A stretch of DNA of 64,000 nt from Daphnia carinata. Its lineage: Eukaryota; Arthropoda; Branchiopoda; Diplostraca; Daphniidae. The stretch spans positions 4,250,501-4,314,500 of the forward strand of contig NC_081331.1 of NCBI RefSeq assembly GCF_022539665.2. Direction: 5' to 3'. Below the pieces are notes generated by a model. The model worked only from the letters and a program-made list of their open reading frames with translations, searched no databases and was not told where the DNA came from. Every line of letters begins with the position of its first letter. Positions within the stretch are counted from its first letter, which is position 1. Shown here one piece after another: positions 49,601 to 60,268 of this stretch. The translations under genes and the position numbers were made by a program.

Positions 49601-52600
49601 CGTGGAAATCTTTCTATAACGTGGAGATTACATATACGCGTTGTATTTTCAATATTCAATTTACGAACCGGAAAATTATGCGTCCATTTGGTCTGCACTT
49701 GGCGTGTGATTTCAAGCGATCGAGACCCGAATCCATTGAAAACCTTAAATTTCGTTAGTGTTTCTCATTCTATTTCTCCTTTACGTTTTTTTCGTCCTCC
49801 CACACGAAAGTTCCATGCAATATCATATGATGAATAAATTTGTATCGACCGAGTTAGTGAAGTGTCACTACGCAAGAGTTATTTTCTCGTGCCGGCAGTT
49901 ATTTTTATCCCCAGACGAACTGCTTTGTATCAACGACGTTATTCTCTCGCATCGCCAGACCCAGGAATACGTAAAATCCAATGATGCTTTTAAATCAACT
50001 ATGTATACCGAGTTGCAGTCGTAATCCATGAGAATACATTGAGCACTCCAGATGGCTCCCTTGTTGGAAATAAATCTCGAAAACGTATAGCTATTGACAG
50101 CGATGACAAACAGCACGCGAAAAGATATTCACGCGGAATTGAGCAGGTGCTTTAATCAAACACAACCAATGCACACGCATACATCCCCTCATAAAAAATG
50201 ATTTAATGTCGTACTTCGTAAGAAAATCAATCGATATCGATCATTACATTTCTTTCTCCTTGTTCACTTTTAAAAATAGATATTTGGCTATAATGTACCC
50301 CTTACGGCGAAGGATGGGCAAGATGACGACCATCGGCATCGCTTTGAGCATCTGGATGGCCAGCTTACTCATATCGACTCCGCACGTCTTGTATTCCACC
50401 ACCATTACGTACAATGAATCCGGACGTACGGCTTGTTACCTCGCCTGGCCTGATGGTCCCACCTTCGAGAGCTACCAAGAGTACATGTAAGTCTTACAAA
50501 TTGTTTGCTAATTATTTGGACATTTGCCCGATCTTGCATTCGTATCCAGTCACATTACGTATACGAGGTTAATACCATTTCGCCGCGTTCTGGTACTTAG
50601 TTCTTGCGCTTAATGTGCGAGTTGGCTTGTAGTCAACGGCCGCCGTTTTCACACAATGCATACATGTCTTGATTTCTCACTTGATCTTCTTATCACGTTC
50701 CACTTTGTGTACAGATATAACGTGATGTTGACCATCCTCACGTACTTCTTGCCTATTTGCGCCATGGGCTACGCTTATTTCCAAGTCGGAGTGGAACTGT
50801 GGGGTAGCCAAGGGATCGGCGAGTGCACGGATCATCAAATGGAGAATGTCCGGTCCAAACGACGGGCACGTATTATTTTTTTTGCTTATTTAGATTTAGA
50901 ATTATTCTTTTGCGCTTGTTCTCCGGATATCCTTATCCAGCTACCTGAAAATTGATGGTGCAAACAACTAAACAGGGTGTGGCCCCATTCGTATCACGCA
51001 GGAAGGGACGTTTACATTGTTTTGGGCGGAATAGGAGATCCGAAATAGAACAATAGAAAATAGGAAATGACGATAGCGGGAGTAAAGAGGGGGGAATTAT
51101 TATTCGGTTGTTTTCTTATTGGGACGAAGGCCAAGTTTGTGTCGGCTCTGATTAAAAACTAGCAATCCATAAGAGAATGCTCGTTGGGAACCGAGGTATA
51201 ATTGTGTGCATCATCACTCATTCCGCGTGACTTTCTCTAGGGTATGCACAATGCCACAAAAGGCTGTTTTCCTCGACCGTGCACAGTTCCGTCGGTCTAA
51301 TGCACAGCATAAACTAATCACAAAACAGGCTCAACCATTGGCATCGGTAAAATGCCAACCATTTTTTTTTTTAAACATCTTTCTTAAAATTATTTTCGTG
51401 TTTTCAGACCTTGAAAATGTAGACATTGTTGCGCCGGTGCGTGCGTCATCATCAAGCTGATGTTTTTCTATTTTTTCATGAAAAAGAAAATTTAATTATC
51501 GCTCGTCTTTCTTTTCATTAATTACTCGGAAGGAAAACTGTCTGCATTTTTTTCAGCACATTTTCCGGGAGGTCTAATTCTGTTAAGTTTGGCTACTCTA
51601 ATGAGCCTTGCAGTGTTCCCCCGAAATGCTAAGATAAACACTTGCGCGCTAATTTCTCCTGTCGGTGGCTAGGGACGGGCCGAGTTTTGTTCATGAAACA
51701 AGAAACAGAGAAACAATGTTTTACCAAAAATATTTTTTCTTATTATTGTATACTCCGTGCCACGTTGTCATTTGATCGAGTGTTTTCTCCTTTTCCTCCG
51801 TACCCTAAAGCTTCGCTACATCATTAATAACGATCAGGTGTATTATGAATAGCCCTTTTTACAAGTTGGTCTTCTTTTTTTGCATAATATCCAGTATTCC
51901 GTGTCGCCCATGTATTATGGTATCGAATTTCTTAGGACGAGCAATCGGGAAATGACATTGAAAGCTTTTCTTATTTTGTATGCTGAGCTACTTCCGTTTC
52001 CTTCCTACATTTTTTTTTTTAAGCTTTTGAAAAGCTAAGAGGATCTCAGCGGACATGTGCCAGCTAACATTGACGCAAACATTTTTTTTTTCGATATCTT
52101 GGGAAGTTATTGTTGCTAGATTGAATGCGTAGCCACGGTACATGTAGCTTAGGCATTGAGATTGTACGGTCCCCGTTCTTGCCTCATAGGACAATGATGT
52201 CAACGAGGATTTTGCCTTAGGTAGGCAGAGGAGATTCGGATCGTTTGTGCGCGAAAAGAATACCGTTTTCTTTAAGCTAGTAGAAAGCAGGTATTAAAAG
52301 TACGTTGAATAGCTTTATTTGTTTGTTTTTTTCAAAACCGAGTGCAAGCCTTCGTCCAAGATTACGTGGCATCACCAGGCCGAATCTATACGAGATGACA
52401 GATTAAGTTTATCGAGGCAAAAAGGGTAGGGTGACCATTCTCAAAGTTTAATTAGTGATACATGTATAGAATGGCAGATGAAAAGCACGTGAATAATTGT
52501 CATTGCTCATTTGCATAGGTTGTCAAAATGATGATTGTAGTCGTGACGATCTTCGCCATATGCTGGCTACCCTATCACGTTTACTTCATCGTGTCGTGGC

Positions 52601-53992
52601 TGTTTCAAGAGATCAACCAATGGTCGCACATTCAGGAAATTTACCTTGGAACGTACTGGCTGGCCATGTCCAATTCAATGTACAATCCCATCATCTACTG
52701 CTGGATGAACTCGAGGTATTGTGCCACAATATTAATACTAACGCTCACGGTGTGTTTTAGCTTTTTTGAAAATAAGATTAGCAATGTACTGATAGTTAGC
52801 TATCAATTGATGCGTGATGTGCGTACGTACTTCACTCGTTGAACATTTGGAATGATTACAACGTCGATCGATGGCGAGAGACGACATTCTTTGGCGTTGA
52901 CATTGCAGCGCTTTGAAGTGAAACTCGTAATGAATTTGAAAAGATCAAGCAAAACTTGTACAAGAGATATCGGTGTTAGCATAAAATTATGCAAGTAGAG
53001 AAGCTTTGCTTTTCTCTCGTTTCTCCTTTTTTTAAAAGGAAGAAATAAAAGCGTAACAATTGTGGGCATCTATTGTGCGCTTTGTTGCTACGATGGAAAT
53101 CCGTCCAGTGCCGTAAGACATTCTGAGGGGGAATTTACTTTCGTTTCCTGGTCATGTGTCCCATGCGTTTGGACAACAATACAGAACTTTCTTTTATCGT
53201 TGACGAAAACATGTTGAAGGAGAAAACGAACGCCGCGGTTTTAAAAAGAAAAAAAAAAGTACGCTGAAAAGGGTGGCGGCCATTGTACCACCACGGCATG
53301 TGTAACAGACAGCTTGTTTATTTTTGCTATTGAATTTCTAAAAAAAAAAAAAATAAAAAAGGTTGAAGAGAAAGAAAAATGAGTGGAACAGACATCTCCC
53401 ATGTGTTTAATCTTCCAACTTTCACGATGAGTAAGGTTCCGCAAGGGCTTCCGGCGCGTGTTCTACTTTTGGTTCCCCTGCTTCAAACGTCCCGGTGATA
53501 CCTTTCCTCGCAACGGAGCAACAGCACAGTGGAACAGCTGTCCCGGATCGCCCGATCATGCTCGAAGCGGCCGTAATGGTGAGTTATAAAAATAATAACA
53601 AATAAATGAAAAGCAAACAAGCAAGGCCCACATTCCCGCACTTACGCACAGACAAAGATGTGAGCATATCGCCCATGACTCGTGAGAACACGGAAGCACA
53701 TTTACTACGATTTTACGAGCTATTTACACTTCTCCGTTATGGTTCCGAGTTACCGTACTCCAAGTGTCGAGAGCTGAAAGAATCACCTGTTTGAAATGGG
53801 AGTCCTAATTTGAATTGTCTGTTCATAGGAGGAACGAGCATTACGATGATGCCATTGCATCATTTGAACCCAGCGACTGCGCGCTATGATCGGAATCGCC
53901 AGCTGATCAACCAGCAGCGGCCTAAAGTAACCCAATGTACCATTGGAGGCATCCCAGCACGATCGCAGAGGGAAGAAGATATCTTTGCATAG
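43665..53992 (+). CDS. TkR99D: Tachykinin receptor, 99D type (class A GPCR)
   Basis: Seven exons give 434 residues: 43665-43931, 44007-44182, 50280-50486, 50715-50865, 52519-52715, 53436-53578 and 53829-53992. This is a plasma-membrane receptor for tachykinin-related peptides. The N-terminus has several N-glycosylation sequons (NLT, NWS, NNS). TM1 contains [21 protein letters not shown]2 follows [14 protein letters not shown], and the TM3 end reads ISIERYLAIM (ERY, 147-149). The ECL2 cysteine lies in [13 protein letters not shown]3 carries [12 protein letters not shown] and [15 protein letters not shown]6 has ICWLP (281-285) and TM7 has NPIIY (323-327). The tail is [20 protein letters not shown] and more. 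GECT and [15 protein letters not shown] favour the 99D type over the 86C/natalisin type. Intron 2 is 6.1 kb. The donor after exon 4 is GC, not GT. ATG choice: first Met of an open exon just past an acceptor. Confidence 0.93.
44183..50279 (+). other. 6.1-kb second intron of the tachykinin receptor gene
   Basis: The intron lies between GAAAG|GTAAGC and TTTTAAAAATAG|ATATTTGG. It is about 80 times longer than the typical introns of this window. Two longer open frames occur inside (44424-45020 plus, 48728-49078 minus) but show no family resemblance. Homopolymers are fewer than in the region left of 35 kb. Confidence 0.7.
50866..50871 (+). promoter_or_regulatory. Tandem GC/GT splice donor (GCACGT) after receptor exon 4
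   Basis: Exon 4 must end at 50865 to keep RSKRR joined in frame to VVKMM. The intron then begins with GC, a known minor donor class. Four bases on (50870) is a GT donor. Use of it would add four bases and shift the frame before TM6. The motif fits the GYNNGY tandem-donor pattern. Confidence 0.65.
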
Positions 53993-55330
53993 AAAAGGTA
54001 AAAATTTAGGCCAGAGAATGAAGATCAGATTTTGTTTTGTTTTTATTGTAAACTAAAAATCAAGCCAGGACCAACCCGAAAGAGGCACGTCAGAAATAAT
54101 CGTGATTCTCTCACATCCTACGTAAGAAAGAAAAAAAAAAAAAAAAAAAAAACAAGTTGCTTTAGCGTGCGTATCAATCTTGTTAAGAAAGAAACCAATG
54201 AAGCGAACGTTTATTGCTGTTCATGGTTTCTTTAGTATTTGTTTATTTATTTTCAATTGCCGAATGTTATTCTCGTTCTGACATCACGTCCTCAATCGCA
54301 CGATATCTGTTTAGATATTTGTGTATATCGTACTTGTTCACTTCCCTTCGGGATATCACGAAGCGATTATTATCTATTACCGTTCGTGAATTGGGTGTTG
54401 GATATCCGGTATCTCATGTACATAACCCATTTTTTTTTCTTTATGCTATTCAATCATCAAAAAGAAAGTGGAACAAACCGTTTAGCACGTATTTCTTCAA
54501 AAAAAAGCAGTCTAAACGATTAGAAAATGAAAATAATGAAGTGTATATTTAAAGTCGAACGGATAAAATAGATGCGAATGGGTTCATCATTTAGATATTC
54601 AATGTTATTTTTGGGGTGAGTGTTAGTGTCACGAGGATATATGTACAGCGTATAATAATTATGCAATTTTTTGCTGTCGGACATGTAAAGTAGAGAGCAC
54701 AAGTGAAAAAAAAAAATTTAACCGTTTTTTGCTTACGTGATATCAATTCTTACATGGTAAATTCAAATCTCGGGAGCGACATCGCTCTCTGAATTTGCGA
54801 AAAAAATACAAACAAAAAACTGAATAGCCAAGAGGTAAAAAGCAATTGGTGCAAAATCGAAATCCGATTCGATCAAAATCTTTTCTTTCTCTTCCTTTCT
54901 CTTTTTTTTTGCATATTATATTTTTAAAATATTATTTTGACGGTGATAATGTTTCGGTGTCGAAATAATTTCCTTGCGATGTGTTGTATGTAAAACCGAA
55001 CAAATGACTTTTGGGGTGATTGAAAATTGATTCAATAAGCGGCACATCTATGCAGGAAATGACACGATACCAAAATAATGAATAATCAATGATTTAACTG
55101 TGCACAAAAAAAATTATAATATTCTTTTCAAATATCAGCAATGTGAGAAAGATTCGATGTATTGTGTTAGTATGATGAAGACAAATAAATGTTGATCTTA
55201 TTATTTATATCATAGAAGCTGGACGGCTATCACAGTCAAAAGACAGAATGTTTTTAAAAAAATGCATTTTTAATGTAAAACGAAGAAGAATGTAAATAAA
55301 GACTTACGCCGCTGAAAACGAACATAAAAG
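53993..55330. other. Intergenic between convergent receptor and Spatzle-like genes
   Basis: 3' flanks of both genes meet here. The sequence is A/T-rich with no supported exon. Short ORFs at 54032-54552 are compositional. A plus-strand AATAAA occurs near 55183. A GTAAGT on the minus strand near 55303-55309 lies just past the Spatzle stop and could mark an intron in its 3' leader-free region. Confidence 0.5.
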
Positions 55331-58300
55331 CTAAGGTCGGCGAATAGCAACCGAATTACGGCGGTTTGATTTGCTCGGTGTTTGCGTTCTTTTGTCAACT
55401 TCGACGTGACAAACGCAGCTAGTTGGGAAGCGAAAAATGGCCATTGACGGACACTGGCCTGCCTGTCTCTTATCTTGATCAATTGAAATGAGCGGTTGGT
55501 AGCTATAGCGTTGAACGCAGCGCGACTTGCGACCACAGTCGGTGAATACTTTGCAAACGTCATCAACCCTGCGACAGACATCGATGGCGACCCGCTGAGG
55601 AAACTCCGGTGTTTGTATGATAATCCGCCAACGACCCAGACGATCCTGTGCCACATGCGGCTGGATGAAACGAAGTTCTGATTCACAAGCAGATTCCTTA
55701 CGGTATGCCGACCATGACCAAGGCAATAGATTTTTGCCGGTGCTGTTTCCTTCTTGGCCAGGACCTACGCCAGCAGGTTGATGGCTGTCTCCTAAAGCTT
55801 CGTAATCTTCGGGAACTTCAGCATACATGAGGTTCACTTGGTCGTGGCATCTATGCATCGTGTCGTCAACAACACTCCTAACACGTCATCAAAGAAATTA
55901 ATCAGAAAGGGAATGTGTTGACCTGATTACAATTATTCAATGGGGATCAATTAATTTATGCGTTTCGTTCGATCTTTCCACCCGAACTCATCGGAAACTC
56001 AGTCACCATGCAATCACGTCGTCTGCTGTTAATTGAATAGTGCAGCCAATCTGACGAAAAATAGCGCCACCCAAGACTTGGTCACATCGTCCCAATCACT
56101 TTACGACTAACTCAAGATATAGACGCCATTTGTCGTGTCATTAATTACCCAGAAAGAGATGAAAAAAAAAAAAACGTTCGCCAACGGTGCAATTTCGATG
56201 ACATTCTCAACTCGTCGATCATCCACTCAATTTTGTTGACGACGTGTGCAGCATTTACAGCGATGCCATTGAAATATGAAAAGCGAAATTTTGTTTTCTT
56301 CTCCTGATTTTTTTCGTAGTCTGCTGTAAGTGATAGCATGGCGGAGACGACGGCACACAACTCTCGGTGATTACTTTTTTCTTTGTTGAAAACTATTTAG
56401 TTAGACGAATCAGCCGTTATGATTCCTTTTCGACTGATAATAAATAAATGCTTATTCTACTACTTTCTCTAGGAATCCAGTCAATGCAAGATATCTATTC
56501 TATTCTAGATCGTCTAATTTGGTCGAGTGCCTTCAAGTTGCTGTAGCAACTGAGGGGGGGGGGAGCTAGATAAATTTCGACGGCGTGCTCGAATGGCGGC
56601 CACCTATTCCGTCAAGGCCATTCGATCCTGGCAGACAACTTAGTCATCTCATCAAATCTACCTATAGTCAGCTCATCGTTGAGTTCGCTAGCTCACAGTT
56701 AATGAGTGAGAAGACGATTACATTTTTTGTGAAACAAACTAGTAGAAAAAATTTTGGAACAATAAAAACTTAGTGTGCGTCTCCCAGAAACAAGTTCATT
56801 GTTGGAAAAGCCATGCAACTTCATCGTTGGAGACCAAACTTCTAGACAACGTCAACGTGCCTGCAGTTCTCACATCACCGGTTGGGTAAGTGAACAATGC
56901 CCATATCTTTTTATTTTATTGCTCGACATTTTCCCGTTTCTTGGCTGTTGCGTCGTGCACGTTTTTTTTTTTTATCTTTTGAGCGAACTTTTTTGGGGGG
57001 GTTTTCTGCCATTTTGTATGTCGAGGGCGCGCCATTTTTCGACTTTCTTTTGTCTAAAGGGATGTGGCTTCGGTATTGTTACGACTTTTATCGATTGACT
57101 TTTAAGATCCCCCCGTTGGGAGATTAAAAATCTTCTATAACCCCATATGTCTACCTCAGCATAAAAAAAATGCTCTTTCGTTCGATCCCACTCCACACTG
57201 TTATTGACGCTGGCAAAAAGCTTAAGCATGTATTAGTCTGCGTCTAAGATGTCCCTGCGACGCTTGGGGCCATCTGCGTACACGTTTTTATTGTTACGTG
57301 ATCTAAGTCTAGCTGTAGTTCTTCAGCCACCTCACAGACCCGTAGCTATATAATTCGGTGCCCGACTGACGGCAATTGTTGACCGAGCTCTGTGGCGTCA
57401 GATTTCCCAGTTCTCAGCTCGTGCTGACACTTATTGACACTCATTGCCTTTGCCTGATCCAAAGGGACCTCCCTTTTTTTTTTCCTCTTCTTTTTTTCGA
57501 TGTACTCTCATCTGGAATTGTTGAAGTAGTGGTGACACTCAAACTGCTTTTTTTGTATTGACTTACCTTGGATATTTTTCCGTAGCAGCGCAGAAACCGA
57601 GATCGTTACCAGCTCCGCAGTCGATCACGTTTTCACTGTGACTAGAGGCGCTGGCTGCGCTATCTCGATGAATCGTGCTAATCGTCTTGCCTTGACGCAA
57701 GAAATGACGTTGTTGATGATGTTGGTGTTGAAGCGTGTTACTTGATAGGGCAAACTGAGCAGGCAAAAGAACTGGCGGTGTCGGCTGACTCGCTGCAATT
57801 TGCTGTGCCGGAGGTGGACCTGGTAGACTGGGAACGATAATGGGCTGTTGAAATGCTTTTTGAACCTGTTGTTGCTGCTGAGGCGGTTGTTGCTGCTGAG
57901 GCGGTTGTTGTTGCTGTTGAGGCGGTTGTTGTTGCTGAGGCGGCTGTTGAAATTGTTGTTGAATCTGAGTTGGGTGCGGCTGGAGGGGAATGTTACCAAT
58001 CGGAAGAATGTTGGGCACCAGGTTGTTGTTGCTATTGAACGGCTGCGGAGGCTGGAAAGAGATGGACGGTGTAAAACCACTAGCGACTGGAGTTAATTGC
58101 GGTTGTTGCTGGACCGGTAAGGCTTGAAAATTCTGATCGCCAGGCTGTGAAATTTGATGCGGTTGCTGTTGTTGTGGCGGTCCTGCGAACTGGCCAGCAT
58201 GTTGTTGTTGTTGAACGAACTGCGTTCCAATCGGCTGCGACTGTGCAAATTGCTGCTGTAGCGGAGCACCTGTTTTGTTTGTTTTCGTCATTAGCAAAAA

Positions 58301-60268
58301 AAACTCGAAATGAATAAGGTGGATGCATTTTTTGAGAAAGCGAAGAATGTCAGCCGCCTTATTTCTAGAAACGGTTTTTATTTGAAAGTTTCACCATTAT
58401 CACGTGTGCATGCACACACATAGAACCTCTTTTTAATTGAACAAGAATTCTTGAAAAATTTTCTTCCTTTTTTAAATTCATTTTTAAACGGCAAAAATTT
58501 CTATTTTGCGTTCTTTAATTCATTGTTGAGCCTCTGCGATGTTACGGTCTAGAAAATGCTCAACCCCTCGTAATTACGGCATCTCAGTGAGCGAACAGAC
58601 GCTCGTCAGTTGGTGATTTACTTCCATTTTCTCTTTTCCGTTTTTTGTGTGGTTTTTTTTTTTTTTTTTTTTTAAATGTAATTGATGGGTTAGAGAAAAA
58701 AAATTGAGTTGCGTATCATTTTGAGCTTTAATAACGGTGTAAGATTACATGGTTTGAACAGCCAATATCGCACCCGTCCCCTCTTGAAAAAAAGAACTTT
58801 CACGTTGATCAGCCGATTCACGAAATGACTTTCTTTCGGCGGTCATAGATTATTTGATTCGCTCTGGCGTTGATTGAACCCTGTAGGCTAGATAGCTTCC
58901 TACGTTTAAAAAATGATCTGCTTTCGCGCATGAATTTTTTTTTTTCTTCCATCCATCTCTCGATCGACCCGATTAAAAAAAAAAAAAATCCAATCGTAAT
59001 CGTCGCCCGTGTAATGGGATGCCAACGAAGCGTGTTGCATTCCTCATGTTATCTAGAATAAGAGGCCTACATCACGAGCGGTTGTCTCGTTCCGAAAAGC
59101 CCGAACCGATTGAAAACACGAAATCCGTGTAAAAAAATTGTAATCTTAATTTTAGAGGCGTTTTTTTTATTCTAAAGATACGCCTTCTCGTTGGAAAGAA
59201 AAATTGTTTGACATGTCAGGGAACTTTGCTTTCATGACTACTTCTCCCGTGTCTATATGCGTCGTATTGAGGTCAAACTGGGCCGTTTTCTCCTCAATGC
59301 CGTCATTTTTGACTGTTTCTTCCTGGATCCGGATGCCGTAGGGCACCGTGTCATCTCTCATTCGTCTTTACAAGCCACTGATTTTTTTTTTTTTCTTCTT
59401 CGTTTTATCTTTTTTGGTTATTCTATTTTTTTTTTTTTTTTTTTTTAATAATAACGGGAGGGGGTGTTTACCTTGTGCGTTTGGAACGAAAGCGTTGAAA
59501 GGCTGGCCGGGTGGTGGCTGTTGGAAGACCGGCGGAGGCACCTGGAGAAAATGATTGGGTCCACCGCTGACCGGTGAAAGTTGTCCACCACCTACGAGGC
59601 TAAATTGCGGATTCGACGAAAAGGCGGGAGATGGTGGCGGAGGAGGCGGCGGCGGCACCTGATTTTGTGGCTGCCTTTGCTGGCGGAAAAGGTTCGACAG
59701 CGAAAAGGGATTGTTGAGTCCGCCAAATAAGTTGGGAAAGCGCAGGCCCCCGCCTGTTTGTTCCTGGCATTGGCTACCGTCCAACAGGATGAGTCCGACG
59801 GCCACGTAGAACAGCAGCACCGACGCAATCTGGCCGTAACATAAAGAAAAGTACACGCACGCGATGAGAATTATAGGCCGGGGGCACACGTGAAAGCGGC
59901 TCAGACAGCATAACCTCGTTCGGTTCCTGTTCTTTTAGTTCAAAGTTATGCATCTGGGTGATTGTTTAGCCTATTTGGCAACGCTTCCTCTTCTTCTTCA
60001 ATTTTGTTCCATTTTATTTTATTTTTTTTTTTTTTTTTACTACTTTATCTACACCTTTTTTATTCCTGTGCCGAAAATAATGTTCGAGGAAAAATGCAGA
60101 ACGTGCGAGACGCTTTCGCAAAGTCGATGAACTCTCGATTGATTTCTCTTGGCTACAATTTGAAAATGTTTAATATTTTTTTTAAATCGTTTTTCTACGT
60201 AGGGAAAAGTGTGAGGCTCTTTGTCGCGTGAAACTGAAGCTTACCGTGAAGTTGCTTTTTGCGTGCAT
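55331..60268 (-). CDS. Spatzle-like secreted cystine-knot ligand
   Basis: Four exons give 543 residues: 60245-60268 (MHAKSNFT), 59472-59829, 57567-58269 and 55331-55877. Spatzle proteins are neurotrophin-like ligands of Toll receptors in immunity and development. A signal peptide spans the first splice (IASVLLFYVAVGLILLDG). The prodomain is Pro/Gln-rich with a run of eight Pro and PPQQQQ blocks, then the family-like end DCGAGNDLGFCAATEKYP. The C-terminal knot runs from Cys426 to Cys518: FIQPHVAQDRLGRWRIII, paired cysteines 463, 470, 476, 482 and 504, then FRFPTSCVC. These features match Spatzle domains, but eight cysteines are present rather than the seven of Drosophila Spz. No RxxR furin site precedes the knot; only AYRKES. 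A basic tail ends in AIRRP. Assignment to Spz3, 4, 5 or 6 is not possible from memory. Confidence 0.88.
55878..57566 (-). other. Third intron of the Spatzle-like gene
   Basis: A 1.69-kb intron in phase 2 from CCAAG|GTAAGT to TGTTAG|GAGTG. No coding exon was recognised on either strand. ORFs such as 56775-57098 are short and Phe-rich. Confidence 0.6.
57866..57950 (-). repeat. Pro-Pro-Gln repeat tract in the Spatzle-like prodomain
   Basis: Degenerate 18-21-bp units on the minus strand encode alternating PP and Q4-5 blocks. The glutamine runs use both CAA and CAG codons. The unit structure is compatible with slippage-driven length variation. Confidence 0.85.
59167..59361 (-). CDS. Small coding-looking ORF inside a Spatzle-like gene intron
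   Basis: A 64-codon frame begins with ATG and ends in TAA on the same strand as the Spatzle-like gene, inside its second intron. It has balanced, coding-like composition, including VPYGIRIQEETVKNDGIEEK and KFPDMSNNFSFQREG, unlike the homopolymer noise around it. Its stop codon overlaps an AATAAA (59166-59171). An in-frame TAA lies just upstream of the ATG. It could be an alternative terminal exon, a small nested gene or a fossil exon; I do not recognise the family. An internal AG before ATGACACGG would join in phase with the preceding Spatzle exon, but its acceptor is poor. Confidence 0.35.
   Translation of the reverse strand: MRDDTVPYGIRIQEETVKNDGIEEKTAQFDLNTTHIDTGEVVMKAKFPDMSNNFSFQREGVSLE

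Noticed and set aside
52497-52760. 88-codon plus-strand ORF over receptor exon 5
   Set aside because: It is the shifted frame of the TM6-TM7 exon; kept only as the possible product of the alternative donor.
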